From assembly GCF_900101345.1 (NCBI RefSeq), contig NZ_FMUX01000009.1, positions 1-64,000 on the forward strand: DNA of 64,000 nt. Direction: 5' to 3'. Shown here in pieces: positions 35,887 to 45,109 of the stretch. Below the pieces are notes generated by a model. The model worked only from the letters and a program-made list of their open reading frames with translations, was not told the origin of the DNA and made no database searches. Numbering within the stretch: position 1 is the first letter of the stretch; every line of letters begins with the position of its first letter. A program made the translations under genes and the position numbers. Source of the DNA: Desulfoluna spongiiphila (GTDB taxonomy: Bacteria > Desulfobacterota > Desulfobacteria > Desulfobacterales > Desulfolunaceae).

Positions 35887-37245
35887 ATGATGGAGGACAT
35901 ATTGCACTCGTCTTCGGACGGGATCTGGATCTGGGATGCTTTTGGGCGGGTGATTGCCGTGAACAAAAAAGCAGAGGAGTTCGGCGGCATCACTGCCGAG
36001 TCCCTCATCGGCAGGTGCTATATCGAGCTGATCCAGGACGGTCTCTACGATCGATCCGTGGCCCATGATATCTTTCGCAGCCGGTGCCGGGGAGTGACCC
36101 AGGCGGCGTCCCTGCGCACGGGGGTACGTACCATCAACACCGGGACTCCGTATGTCAACGACCGGGGGGAGATTGTCCGTATTGTCGTCAAAGAGAAGGA
36201 GATCTCCCACCTTGACGACGAAGCGGTTCGTTCGGAGGTGAGCCGGATCCGGTCCGGCTTCGGCGAGGCCTTTGGCGATCCCGGGGTGGTGTCCATGGGA
36301 CGCTATGAGGTGGTTGCCAAAAGCCCCCTGTACCGCCGACTGCTGGAGCGGAGCTTCAAGCTCGCCGATGCCGGGGTCTCACGCCTTCTGGTCCTGGGAG
36401 AGTCGGGCACCGGCAAAGGGCTCCTTGCCCGGTTGATCCACGAGAAGAGCAGGCGCAAGGATCATCCCTTTGTTCAGCTGAACTGTGCCGCCGTGCCCGA
36501 AAACCTTCTGGAATCCGAACTCTTCGGGTACGATGGCGGGGCCTTTACCAGCGCCAGGACCCAGGGTAAGGAGGGGCTCTTTGAAGCGGCCAACGGGGGG
36601 ACCCTGTTCCTGGACGAGATCGGGACCCTGCCCCTTCCCCTGCAGGCCAAGCTGCTCAAGTACCTGGACGATTTTGAGGTGACGCGCCTGGGCAGCACCC
36701 GGGTCCAGAAGGTGGACTGCACGGTGGTGGCCGCCACCAACTGTGATCTCAAAGCCTCGGTAAAGCAGGGGCGTTTTCGCGAGGACCTCTACTATCGCCT
36801 CAACGGGTTTTCCCTGACCATCCCCTCCCTGCGGCAGCGTCCCGAAGACATCGCAGGGCTCCTGGATCACTACATCGAGCGATACAACCGCCAATACCGG
36901 CTGTGCCGTTATCCCTCCCGGGGGCTCCTGGACCAGCTTTACGATTACCCGTTCCCTGGAAATGTGCGGGAACTCAAGAACATCGCCCGTCAGATCGTTG
37001 TCCTTGGCGAGTGCGACTTTTTGGAATCCTCCCCGTCTGGCCTCAAGGGCCTGAATCCTTCCGGCGATTCCCAGAAAGACCTGAAGGGAAAGATGGATGC
37101 CTACGAGAAAGAGCTCCTCAGGCAGGCAGCTTCCATGCATCGGACCACCCGGGAGGTGGGGGAATATCTGGGCATCGATCAGTCCAGTGTGGTGAGAAAA
37201 CTCAAAAAACACGGCCTTACCATGCCTGCCGGCAAGCGGCGGTGA
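35887..37245 (+). CDS. PAS-containing sigma-54-dependent transcriptional activator
   Basis: 452 residues from the ATG at 35887, six bases after AGGG; longer frames upstream look non-coding. PAS domain about 5-110 (SSSDGIWIWDAFGRVIAVN, ESLIGRCY). AAA+ domain about 140-370 with Walker A GESGTGKG, Walker B GGTLFLDEIG and the arginine-finger region FREDLYYRLNGFSLTIPSLR. C-terminal Fis-type HTH (REVGEYLGIDQSSVVRKLKK). The sigma-54 contact loop reads GAFTSA instead of the usual GAFTGA. It is divergent from the MttB operon and surely its regulator; the PAS domain may sense the amine substrate directly, as no partner kinase is present. Transcription ends at the hairpin at 37321. Confidence 0.92.
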   Translation: MMEDILHSSSDGIWIWDAFGRVIAVNKKAEEFGGITAESLIGRCYIELIQDGLYDRSVAHDIFRSRCRGVTQAASLRTGVRTINTGTPYVNDRGEIVRIVVKEKEISHLDDEAVRSEVSRIRSGFGEAFGDPGVVSMGRYEVVAKSPLYRRLLERSFKLADAGVSRLLVLGESGTGKGLLARLIHEKSRRKDHPFVQLNCAAVPENLLESELFGYDGGAFTSARTQGKEGLFEAANGGTLFLDEIGTLPLPLQAKLLKYLDDFEVTRLGSTRVQKVDCTVVAATNCDLKASVKQGRFREDLYYRLNGFSLTIPSLRQRPEDIAGLLDHYIERYNRQYRLCRYPSRGLLDQLYDYPFPGNVRELKNIARQIVVLGECDFLESSPSGLKGLNPSGDSQKDLKGKMDAYEKELLRQAASMHRTTREVGEYLGIDQSSVVRKLKKHGLTMPAGKRR

Positions 37246-37320
37246 GCCCCGCTTCGTGTGTGATTGTTCCTCTGTTCCTTGGCAACCCCACCGACATGTC
37301 CCCTTCACTGCTTACACACC

Positions 37321-37356
37321 AAGGCCCCTGCCGGTCGGCAGGGGCCTTTCCGTTTT
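37321..37356. terminator. Bidirectional terminator between convergent genes
   Basis: Perfect 12-base arms AAGGCCCCTGCC / GGCAGGGGCCTT with a GGTC loop, then TCCGTTTT. It serves the activator gene on the plus strand and overlaps the stop of the GH5 gene on the minus strand. Confidence 0.85.
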
Positions 37357-38785
37357 ACACTGCCTGCATCAGCTTGCTTCCGGAAGGTTTGTCTTTAAAA
37401 AGTCCTGCGATGGTCTCCCCCGAGGTGGAGAGGTCGTCTTCTCCCCAGGTGTCTGCCTCGGCGGTGGTGGCAAGGGCCGCAGAGTCCTCCGCCTTGTTGC
37501 TGAGGCTCCAGTTGGCATAGCTCACCATGTTGTCGTTCAGGGCGCTGAGCCAGCCCTCGGTGTCCCCCTGGCTTACCCCGCCGTTTCCGCTTGCCATGGT
37601 GGTCCCGAATTCCGTTACAAACACCGGCAGTCCTTCGGCCATGGCGGCAAGGAACATGTTGAAGACGTGCTGGCCGGGCTCGGGCAGGTGCTCCTTGGCG
37701 TAAAAATGCAGGGCGTACATGATGTTGTCCTGACCGCTAATGGGAGCCTCGATGACCTGGTCCAGGCGCTGGCACCACTCGGGGGTCCCCACGAGGATGA
37801 CGTTTTGCGCCCCGGTGTCCCGAATGGCGGAGATGATCTCCTCTGCGGTCTCCTTCATGTCCTCCCAGGTGTACAAGGGGCTCTCCGGTGAGTTTTCCGG
37901 TGTGGAGTAGTTCGGCTCGTTGCAGATTTCAAACAGCACGTTGGGGGTGTCCTGATAGGTCTCCGCCATGTCCTGGAAAAAGTCGATGGCATGGCTTTTC
38001 CACTCCTCGGGTCCCATCTCCACGGTGCCGGAAAAGTCCCGGGACGGAAAGGGCTGGAACCCATAGGTAAAGTCGTAGAGGAGGTGCCAGTCGATGATGA
38101 CGTACAGGTCCGCGTCAATGGCTTCCTGCACCCGGGCTTTGATCTCATCTCGCAGGTTGTCCTGTCCCCCGTCCGTGAAGTCGAGGTAGCCCATGTTGTC
38201 ATCTGTTGCCGTGTACATGGCAACGCGCACGAGGTTACCGTTGAAGACCGAGGGGATCTGACCCATGGTGTGCGGGTTGAGAAAGTCTCCGTACCAGGTG
38301 TAGCCGTGGGAGCTGATGCCCAGAAGCTGTATGTCCAGGTCGTCTTCACCCTTGAGGCGACCGTCGGTTCCCACGGAGAGGGCGCCCCGTGTGGAGGGGG
38401 TGTCCATGCCCGGGACCTCTCCCTGGCCTTCATCGACCCAGGCGGTGCAGGTGAGGTCGTCGGCGGTGAGATCCCCTGTCTCGAAATCAAAGCCGATGAC
38501 AAAGGTATCACCGGGGTCAATGAACACGGGAGCATCCTCGGCCTGGAGGGTGATGGTGAGGGTGGTCCCGGATACGGAGGGGATGGCCTCCATCTCCAAG
38601 GTGACCCAGGCCGATTTAAACGTCGCGATGACGGCTTCATCGGCTTCTACCTCAAGGGTGCAGGTCTCGGCGTCAAGGGCTGTGGTCAGGGTGTTGGTGA
38701 CGGTGACCTCAAACAGGGTCCAGTCGTCACTCTGGTTGGTGACGTCCACGGAGGTCGCCAGGGGGGTGTTGGTTTTTGAGGGCAT
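37355..38785 (-). CDS. Glycoside hydrolase family 5 (cellulase-like) protein with N-terminal beta-sandwich
   Basis: 476 residues; the ATG at 38785 follows AAGGAG. Residues about 8-125 form a beta-rich module resembling a cellulose-binding-type (CBM) immunoglobulin fold (WTLFEVTVTNTLTTALDAE, GDTFVIGFDFETGDL). Residues about 140-450 are a GH5 barrel: GISSHGYTWYGDF, YVIIDWHLL, LFEICNEPNYS (acid/base Glu290), MYALHFYAKEH and VFVTEFGTT (nucleophile Glu392). GH5 enzymes cleave beta-1,4-glucans or mannans with retention. There is no signal peptide, strange for a polysaccharide hydrolase: either export is non-classical or the role is intracellular. No other carbohydrate genes are adjacent, so horizontal acquisition is plausible. 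Confidence 0.88.
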   Translation of the reverse strand: MPSKTNTPLATSVDVTNQSDDWTLFEVTVTNTLTTALDAETCTLEVEADEAVIATFKSAWVTLEMEAIPSVSGTTLTITLQAEDAPVFIDPGDTFVIGFDFETGDLTADDLTCTAWVDEGQGEVPGMDTPSTRGALSVGTDGRLKGEDDLDIQLLGISSHGYTWYGDFLNPHTMGQIPSVFNGNLVRVAMYTATDDNMGYLDFTDGGQDNLRDEIKARVQEAIDADLYVIIDWHLLYDFTYGFQPFPSRDFSGTVEMGPEEWKSHAIDFFQDMAETYQDTPNVLFEICNEPNYSTPENSPESPLYTWEDMKETAEEIISAIRDTGAQNVILVGTPEWCQRLDQVIEAPISGQDNIMYALHFYAKEHLPEPGQHVFNMFLAAMAEGLPVFVTEFGTTMASGNGGVSQGDTEGWLSALNDNMVSYANWSLSNKAEDSAALATTAEADTWGEDDLSTSGETIAGLFKDKPSGSKLMQAV

Positions 38786-39385
38786 GGTATTCTCCTTAAG
38801 GGGTTGCCTGGTCCGGGGGCCAGGGTTACGTGTGGGGGCATGGCACTTTTACTGCGTCTCGGCGCTGTGCCGGAGCCCTTGCTGATGTGGATGAAAAACG
38901 GCGTAAGGGATCTCTCCGGGGGGACATCATCGGGTGGGTGAGGGAGATGGGTTGGGGCTTTGAGATGGATCGAGGGATACGCTTCGTGACGGTACCTGAG
39001 AAGGGGTGATATCGGCGAAATATTGTTTATGGATAGTTGATGAAAATGTAGCTTTTTCTTGTGTTTATCACAAGGCTTGAATGTTGTTTTTTGTGCGCGT
39101 GATTTGTTCGGAAAGGCGGCCTCAGGCACAGGCGGGGATTCTGCAATAATCCGTGGGGGAGCCAGCCCGGATATTTCACGAGTCGAGTGTCCCCATATTC
39201 AAGGCTCTGATAATGCAGAAGATAGGTACACTATACATTTTTGAAATATCTCAACTTCTCTCGCTGACAAGCTGTAATGACATTTATATTTCTGGAGTGA
39301 TCGTTTTCTCAAGAAATATCCGGGCCAGGGTGTTTTTCAAGGTGTCCGGGCGCTCCGGCTCGGGGCACCCGGCTTTGTTGATGGC
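38786..39385. other. Intergenic region, no gene recognised
   Basis: 600 bases upstream of the GH5 gene and downstream of the CoA-transferase B gene. AT-rich around 39010-39300. A TGGCACTTTTACTGCG match to sigma-54 consensus on the plus strand (38841-38856) has no gene in front of it. Confidence 0.5.
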
Positions 39386-40195
39386 CTATTGGAGGAAAAT
39401 CCCCTCCGGGTCGATGACGTTGTAGAGCAGCTCCAGCTCTTCGTAGGTGGGCAGCTCGGTTTCTCCGCTTACCCGTGAGAGGTTCAGGTCCAGGCTGCAG
39501 TGCTCCTTCACCGCTTCCGGCGTGGTGCCGGGGTGGTAGGTGTCCAGGTAGATTTCGCCGTTTTCATCGAATCGAAAGACCCCCATGTTGGAGATGACCG
39601 CCGACGGCCCTCCCCGGAAGGCCCGGTTGTAGACCTCTTTTTTGGGCACCATCTCTCCGGAGGGCCATTTGGGGATGCGCCAGCCCGGTGAGGTGATGTA
39701 ATCGATGCGCTCTTTGAACCGCCTTTTCTCCTGGGGCATGATAAAGACCGTTTTGCGGGCCAGGCCGTTGATGTCGGAGTTCCCGCCACTGCCGGTGAGC
39801 CGTTTCTCCGGCACCATACCGTAGGTCCCCATGCCGGTGGTGTTGACATTGCCGTACCGGTCCACTTCGGCCCCGCCCAGGAAGGCCAGGTCCACCACGC
39901 CGCGCTGGAGCTGGTTGAACACATCGGAAAGGCCCGAGGAGATGGCGGCCTGGTAACTGCACCGGGCATCACCCACCGAGGTGGGCAGTGAGATGGGGCG
40001 GCCGTCGACGCTGCCGGCTTCATAGATGCACACCGCGTTGGGAGAGGCGTTGTGCTGGGCGAGCATGATGGCCAGCATGGGCAGGCCGGTTCCGGCAAAG
40101 ACGATGTCCCCGTCTTTGACCTCCCGGGCGGCTGCCACGGTGAGAAGGTCCATGGGTTTGAACTCGCCTTGTTTGACGTAGTTGGGACGTGTCAT
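39386..40195 (-). CDS. CoA-transferase subunit B (family I, glutaconate/3-oxoacid type)
   Basis: 269 residues from the ATG at 40195, which overlaps the stop of subunit A (ATGA). A longer upstream frame is a shadow of that gene. Visible motifs: GDIVFAGTGLPMLAIMLAQ, CIYEAGSVDGRPISLP (the Glu is in the place of the catalytic glutamate of GctB/ScoB) and DLAFLGGAEVDRYGNVNTT, then PGWRIPKWPSGEMVP. With subunit A it forms a heteromeric enzyme that swaps CoA between a carboxylic acid and an acyl-CoA through a glutamyl-CoA intermediate. The acid is unknown; the module context suggests a short or branched fatty acid or a dicarboxylate. It is the last gene of the sigma-54-driven operon. Confidence 0.9.
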   Translation of the reverse strand: MTRPNYVKQGEFKPMDLLTVAAAREVKDGDIVFAGTGLPMLAIMLAQHNASPNAVCIYEAGSVDGRPISLPTSVGDARCSYQAAISSGLSDVFNQLQRGVVDLAFLGGAEVDRYGNVNTTGMGTYGMVPEKRLTGSGGNSDINGLARKTVFIMPQEKRRFKERIDYITSPGWRIPKWPSGEMVPKKEVYNRAFRGGPSAVISNMGVFRFDENGEIYLDTYHPGTTPEAVKEHCSLDLNLSRVSGETELPTYEELELLYNVIDPEGIFLQ

Positions 40196-41169
40196 GATCG
40201 CGTTCCCCTTTTTACCCTTGTGGAGTATCCGAAGGCCGGGTTGGCCTTCAGTGTTTTCAGCCGCTGGACGCCTATTTTCTGGAGGTAGGCGTCGAAGTCG
40301 TCCACGCCCATGACCCACTCGTCCACCCAGTTGTCCAGACCTTCCTGGGTGCGGGTGGTGTTGAAGAAATCCCGGATGAATTCCCCGTCGGTCTCATACT
40401 GGCCGTAGCACCCCGTGGGGTGACCCGCCCAGGGAAGCTCCACAATGTAGTGGACCTGATGGCCGGGGACGAGGTTTCTGGTGGGGTCCCTGCGGATATA
40501 CTCTTCGGTGACCACCTGCTCGGCGATGACAATCACCTTGTCCGATGCCTTGATGGCTTCGGCGTCGGAGTAGGTCTGCCCTTCGATCCTGACGGTGCCT
40601 TCCTCCCCGACCATCTGCACGTGGGCAATGCACCAGTCCGGGTTGCAGGCCGGCACATGGAGAAGCTGGCTGTCGTAGAAGGGGTCGTCCACGATTTGTG
40701 ATTTCAGCTTGGGTATTTTTGCGTGGGAGCCGTCCCTTAACCCCATCTGGCCAAGGTGGTCGTAGGCGGGGTTGAGCATGTCGGTGCCCAGGCTGGCGTA
40801 GGTGGGAAGATAGGGAAGGCCCATGGAACCGGCCACCATGCGGGCCAGGATCTGGACATGGGAGTAGTCTTCGATGACCACCTCCCCGGCCTCGGCCTTG
40901 CGGGCGAGGTTCGCCCCGATCTTGCCGTAGAGCTCATGGCCGATCCAGCAGGATTCCCAGACCTTGACGCACCCCGCGCCGATGAGCAGGTCGCTGTGGG
41001 TGCCGCCGTTGACCTCCACCAGGTGCAGGTCCTTTTTTTTCTGTCGGATGAGTTCATAGATCGCCGCCATGGGGCGGCGCCAGATGGTGAATCCGCTGAA
41101 GGTCAGCATGTCGCCGTCGTGGATCAGACCGATGGCTTCGGTTAAACCGGTGTGTTGTGGTTTACCCAT
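40192..41169 (-). CDS. CoA-transferase subunit A (family I)
   Basis: 325 residues; start preceded by CAAGGAGAGTACC. Contains LIHDGDMLTFSGFTIWRRPMA (the glycine-turn start of the alpha subunit, with GFTIWRRP in place of GxxxxGxP), LHLVEVNGGTHSDLLIGAG and the DVxxxHVQ-type segment WCIAHVQMVGEEGTVRIEG. Sequence pattern is closer to glutaconate CoA-transferase GctA than to acetate/acetoacetate enzymes. Partner of the B subunit that overlaps it by four bases. It activates the free acid for the oxidation genes upstream in the operon, or releases the product acid. Confidence 0.9.
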   Translation of the reverse strand: MGKPQHTGLTEAIGLIHDGDMLTFSGFTIWRRPMAAIYELIRQKKKDLHLVEVNGGTHSDLLIGAGCVKVWESCWIGHELYGKIGANLARKAEAGEVVIEDYSHVQILARMVAGSMGLPYLPTYASLGTDMLNPAYDHLGQMGLRDGSHAKIPKLKSQIVDDPFYDSQLLHVPACNPDWCIAHVQMVGEEGTVRIEGQTYSDAEAIKASDKVIVIAEQVVTEEYIRRDPTRNLVPGHQVHYIVELPWAGHPTGCYGQYETDGEFIRDFFNTTRTQEGLDNWVDEWVMGVDDFDAYLQKIGVQRLKTLKANPAFGYSTRVKRGTRS

Positions 41170-41270
41170 GGTACTCTCCTTGCGATGAACTGCGTGATGG
41201 TGTTGCGGCCCCGCCCGAGGGGCACAAAGAGCAGGTGGGGTGCCCGTTTACCGAGGCCGTCGCCCTGGGG

Positions 41271-42443
41271 TCATGCCGCGGTTTTGTTTTTTCTCTTTTT
41301 CTTCTGGTCCTTCATCAGGTCGTTGGCGATGACGATGCGCTGCACCTGATTGGTGCCCTCGTAAATGGTGGTGATGCGTGCATCCCGGTAGAAGCGTTCC
41401 ACCGGGTACTCCTTGGTGTAGCCGTAACCGCCATGGATCTGGATGCCCTGGCCGGTGACGCGCTGGGCCATCTCCGAGGCGTAGCACTTGGCCATGGAGG
41501 CCTGGGCCGTGCAGTTTTCGCCCCGTTCCTTTGTGGCGGCGGCGTTTAAGACCAGGAGCCTTGCCGCCTCCACATCCATGGCCATGTCGGCCAGCATCCA
41601 CCGGATTCCCTGGAACTCGGAAATGGGCTTTCCGAACTGTTCCCGCTTTCTGGCGTACTTTTTGGCTTCGTCCAGGGCTGCGGTGCCGATGCCAAGGGCC
41701 AACGAGGCGATGCCGATGCGACCGGCGTCGAGGCCGGACATGGCCACGAGGAACCCTTCCCCCTCCTTGCCCAGCATCCTGGATGCGGGCACGCGGCAGT
41801 TGGTGAAGTTCAGGTCCACGGTGTCCGAGGCGCACTGGCCCATCTTGTCCTCGACGCGTCCCACCTCAAAGCCGGGCAAGTCCGGGGTGATGAGAAAGGC
41901 GGTGATCCCTTTGCTGCCCGTGGGGGCGGTGCGGGCCAAAAGAATGGTGACCCCGCCGTTTTTTCCGCTGGTGATAAAGCGTTTGGTGCCGTTGATGAGG
42001 TAATGGTTCCCGTCCTTCTCTGCGGTGCAGGCCATGGACTGGGGGTCGGAACCGGCTTCCGGCTCGGTGAGGGCAAAGGCCCCGATGATCTCTCCGGCGG
42101 CCATGGGCCGGAGGAAGGTCTCTTTCTGCTCTTCGGTGCCGAAGCGCTCAAGGCTTCCGCAGCAGATGGAGTTGTGCACGGACATGATGACGGCCGTGGA
42201 CGCGCAGGCGTATGCGATTTCGCTCAGGGCAAGGGAGTAGGCCACGGTGCCCATGTCTTCTCCCCCGTATGTCTCCGAGACAAGCATGCCCAGGAGTCCC
42301 AACTCCCCCATTTTTTTGAGGCTGTCTGCGGGGTACTCATGGTTTTTGTCCCTGTCCGCGGCTTTTTCCGCCAGCTCCTTTCGGGCGAACTCCCTTGCCA
42401 TCTGCTGGATCATCTGCTGTTCTTTGCTGATTTGAAATCCCAT
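41271..42443 (-). CDS. Acyl-CoA dehydrogenase (short-chain/butyryl type)
   Basis: 390 residues; ATG at 42443 after AAAAGGAG. Standard three-domain fold: N-terminal helices (QMIQQMAREFAR), FAD-binding middle strand region (FALTEPEAGSDPQSM, KRFITSGKNGGVTILLA) and the C-terminal helical domain with QIHGGYGYTKEYPVERFYRD, IYEGTNQVQRIVIA. The IYEGTNQ glutamate is the catalytic base in the place used by short-chain dehydrogenases. It oxidises acyl-CoA to enoyl-CoA, passing electrons to an ETF that is not in this window. The protein ends in a short basic tail (DQKKKRKNKTAA) beyond the usual end. Third gene of the operon. Confidence 0.94.
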   Translation of the reverse strand: MGFQISKEQQMIQQMAREFARKELAEKAADRDKNHEYPADSLKKMGELGLLGMLVSETYGGEDMGTVAYSLALSEIAYACASTAVIMSVHNSICCGSLERFGTEEQKETFLRPMAAGEIIGAFALTEPEAGSDPQSMACTAEKDGNHYLINGTKRFITSGKNGGVTILLARTAPTGSKGITAFLITPDLPGFEVGRVEDKMGQCASDTVDLNFTNCRVPASRMLGKEGEGFLVAMSGLDAGRIGIASLALGIGTAALDEAKKYARKREQFGKPISEFQGIRWMLADMAMDVEAARLLVLNAAATKERGENCTAQASMAKCYASEMAQRVTGQGIQIHGGYGYTKEYPVERFYRDARITTIYEGTNQVQRIVIANDLMKDQKKKRKNKTAA

Positions 42444-42527
42444 GGTGACTCCTTTTGCTGAGTGTGTGGCGGCCTGCCGGGGCAGGCGGCCATTTTTGTC
42501 CGTGGGGGGCGAGGGTCAGGTTTCGGG

Positions 42528-43382
42528 TCAATCGGCGTAGTCGTAGATGCCCTTGCCGGTTTTCCGTCCCAGCCAGCCTGCGTTGACGTACTGATTCAAA
42601 AGGGGCGAGGGGCGGTACTTCGGATCCCCGTAGCCCTCCTGAAGCACGCCGAGGATGGACTGGATGGTGTCCAGGCCGATGAGATCGGCCAGGGCCAGGG
42701 GCCCCATGGGGTGGTTCATTCCCAGCTTCATGATGTTGTCGATGCCCTCGGCTGTTGCCACGCCCTCGTAGAGTTCCCAGAGGGCTTCGTTGATCATCAC
42801 CTGGAGGACCCGGTTGGACACGAACCCCGGCACGTCCTTGCACTCCACGGGGACCTTGCCCATTTTTTCCGAGGCCTCAAGGATGGTTCCGCAGACCTCA
42901 TCGGTGGTGGCAATGCCCCGGATGACCTCAACGAGCTTCATCACGGGCACCGGGTTCATGAAGTGCATGCCGATGACCTTTTCCGGGCGGCTTGTGCATG
43001 CCGCGATCTGGGTGATGGGCAGCGAAGAGGTGTTGGTGGCCAGGATGGCATGGGGCGGGGCGATGCGATCAAGTTCCCGGAACACCGCAGCCTTGATCTC
43101 CATGTTTTCGACGATGGCTTCGATGATAAGGTCGCAGTCCGCGGCATCTTCAAGGCTGGTGGAGCACGTGATCCGGCCTAACACCGCATTTTTTTCCTCT
43201 TCCGTCATCTTGCCCTTGGCCACGCTGCGGGACAGGTTTTTGTCCATGACCGCCATGCCCTTGTCCACCAACTCCATCTGCATATCGTATTGAACGGTGT
43301 CAAAACCCGCCTGGGCGGCGACCTGGGCAATACCGCCACCCATCTGACCTGCACCGATCACCATGATTTTTTTGATTTCCAT
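42528..43382 (-). CDS. 3-Hydroxybutyryl-CoA dehydrogenase-like
   Basis: 284 residues from the ATG at 43382, preceded by CGGAGG. Rossmann start [20 protein letters not shown] (GxGxxG, NAD-binding), [10 protein letters not shown], the catalytic His motif [35 protein letters not shown] and the C-terminal [17 protein letters not shown]. This is the size and pattern of monofunctional Hbd/PaaH enzymes that interconvert L-3-hydroxyacyl-CoA and 3-oxoacyl-CoA. It lies between thiolase and acyl-CoA dehydrogenase. An enoyl-CoA hydratase, the step between, is missing from the cluster and must be encoded elsewhere. Confidence 0.94.
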   Translation of the reverse strand: MEIKKIMVIGAGQMGGGIAQVAAQAGFDTVQYDMQMELVDKGMAVMDKNLSRSVAKGKMTEEEKNAVLGRITCSTSLEDAADCDLIIEAIVENMEIKAAVFRELDRIAPPHAILATNTSSLPITQIAACTSRPEKVIGMHFMNPVPVMKLVEVIRGIATTDEVCGTILEASEKMGKVPVECKDVPGFVSNRVLQVMINEALWELYEGVATAEGIDNIMKLGMNHPMGPLALADLIGLDTIQSILGVLQEGYGDPKYRPSPLLNQYVNAGWLGRKTGKGIYDYAD

Positions 43383-43416
43383 GGGAAAAACCTCCGTTGT
43401 GTATTTGTAGTTGATG

Positions 43417-44778
43417 TCACGGCTCAACACGGATCAGCATGGCATCGCCCTGGGCGTGACCGGAGCAGATCCCGCAGACGCCGATGCCGCCGCCCCGGCG
43501 CCGAAGCTCGTAGGCCAGGGTCATGACGATGCGGGCCCCGGTGGCCCCGATGGGGTGGCCGTAGGCGATGGCGCTGCCGTTGACGTTGACTTTTCTCTTC
43601 ATCTCCTCTTTGGAGAGGCCCAGGATGGACCGGGCGCTGACCAGGGCAACGGCGGCAAAGGCCTCGTTGATTTCGATGAGGTCCACGTCCGCGCAGGTGA
43701 GCTCGTTTTGTTCCAGGACCTTTTTGATGGAGAGGCCGGGGACCGTTGCGATGTCTTTGGTGGGCTGGGAGACTTCTGCGTAGTCCACGATGGAGAAGAG
43801 GGGCTTTAGCCCAAGCTTGTCGGCTTTTTCCCGGCTCATGAGAAGGCAGACGTCTCCCCCGTCGTTGACTCCGGGGGCGTTGCCGGCAGTGACGCTGCCG
43901 GGTTTACCGGTGACGGTGCTTGTGTGGCCGAAGACCGGGGGCAGCTTGGCCAGGCCTTCCAGGGTGGTTGTGGGGCGCGGGCCCTGATCTTTGGTCATCA
44001 CATCGGCTTTTTTGCCGTTGCGGTAGGCCACAGGGAAGATCTCGTCGTCGAGCTTACCGGCTTCCATGGCGGCCACGGCAGACGTCTGGGAGTGAAGGGC
44101 CCATTCGTCGTTGTCTTCCCGGGTGAAGCCAAACTCGTCGGTGGTTTCCGACCCGTGGATGGCCATGTGCCGGTTGTAGAAGGCGTCCCACAGGCCGTCA
44201 TAGACCATGAGGTCCCTGGTTTCGCCGCTGGGAAGGCCCATGCGCTGCCCGAACCGCATGTTGGGGAGGGCATAGGGGCAGTTGCTCATGCTCTCCTGGC
44301 CGCCGGCGATGCAGATGTCGGCCCGTCCGAGCTGAATCATCTGGGAGGCCAGGTCGATGGTTTTAATGCCCGATGAACAGACCTTGTTGACGGTGATGGA
44401 GGGCACCGACTCGGGAAGCCCGGCCAGGATCGTTGCCTGCCGTCCGGGAACCTGGCCGCAGCCTGCCGGAACCACCTGGCCCATGATGACGTAGTCGATC
44501 TCTTCCGGCGTGATCTTACCGTCCATGCGCCTCATCACCTCTTTGATGGCCATGGCCCCGAGCTCCGGGGCATCGTACTGCTTCAGCTGGCCGCCGATGA
44601 CGCCGTAAGGGGTCCTGCACGCCTCCACAATCACGACGTCCCGGTGGTTTTTGAACCGGTTGCCCACCTTTTTTCCCATGCCTTTGAACTCGGGTTTCCG
44701 CTGGCCGAATTCGGCAATGGGGGCTTCCCTGTAGACGTCTGCTCTCTTGACTTCCAGTGTCTGGACAAAATCTGACAT
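43417..44778 (-). CDS. Acetyl-CoA acetyltransferase (thiolase)
   Basis: 453 residues from the ATG at 44778, which follows ACAGGAGCGAGGC. About 45 extra N-terminal residues precede the thiolase core ([17 protein letters not shown]). Catalytic positions: nucleophile in [30 protein letters not shown], and the second cysteine region [16 protein letters not shown], which departs from the usual CxGGGQG. It cleaves 3-oxoacyl-CoA with CoA to acetyl-CoA and a shortened acyl-CoA, or condenses acetyl-CoA. First gene of the operon; a sigma-54 promoter lies about 100 bases upstream, and the matching activator gene stops about 720 bases upstream. Confidence 0.94.
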   Translation of the reverse strand: MSDFVQTLEVKRADVYREAPIAEFGQRKPEFKGMGKKVGNRFKNHRDVVIVEACRTPYGVIGGQLKQYDAPELGAMAIKEVMRRMDGKITPEEIDYVIMGQVVPAGCGQVPGRQATILAGLPESVPSITVNKVCSSGIKTIDLASQMIQLGRADICIAGGQESMSNCPYALPNMRFGQRMGLPSGETRDLMVYDGLWDAFYNRHMAIHGSETTDEFGFTREDNDEWALHSQTSAVAAMEAGKLDDEIFPVAYRNGKKADVMTKDQGPRPTTTLEGLAKLPPVFGHTSTVTGKPGSVTAGNAPGVNDGGDVCLLMSREKADKLGLKPLFSIVDYAEVSQPTKDIATVPGLSIKKVLEQNELTCADVDLIEINEAFAAVALVSARSILGLSKEEMKRKVNVNGSAIAYGHPIGATGARIVMTLAYELRRRGGGIGVCGICSGHAQGDAMLIRVEP

Positions 44779-44877
44779 GCCTCGCTCCTGTTTCGGGTTT
44801 GGGGTTGGTGCCGGACCGTACCGGGATTCGGCCCCCATGGGTGGGAGGCGCCTGTGGTCCGCTGGCCTGTGACAAAG

Positions 44878-44893
44878 AGCAGGACCCGTGCCA
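44878..44893 (-). promoter_or_regulatory. Sigma-54 promoter of the thiolase operon
   Basis: Minus strand reads TGGCACGGGTCCTGCT: perfect -24 TGGCAC, -12 CTGCT with one mismatch, exact GG/GC spacing. About 100 bases before the thiolase ATG. Confidence 0.82.
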
Positions 44894-45001
44894 ATGGAAA
44901 GGGTTTGCTTTTTAACATTCTGAATTAATTGACCATTACGCGTTGTGTGGGGCGGAGGGTATCCATTGCGTTCCGGGGCGCAAACACCACGCACATGGCT
45001 A

Positions 45002-45030
45002 TTTATTTTTAGGTAAGAGCTTAAAATAAA
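45002..45030. promoter_or_regulatory. AT-rich dyad, candidate enhancer site
   Basis: Eleven-base arms TTTATTTTTAG and CTTAAAATAAA (one mismatch) around a seven-base centre, about 110 bases upstream of the sigma-54 promoter. A good position for binding of the activator encoded at 45502-47829; no second copy was found. Confidence 0.45.
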
Positions 45031-45109
45031 AAAGGTTTGAGTCGTGGCGGGTGGGCGGGCGATATGGGGTGACGGGTGTCCGAATGCGCAGGCGAAAAAG
45101 GGTGATTCA

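Noticed and set aside
38841..38856. TGGCACTTTTACTGCG, sigma-54-like site on the plus strand
   Set aside because: Faces no plus-strand gene; the next gene to the right ends toward it on the minus strand.
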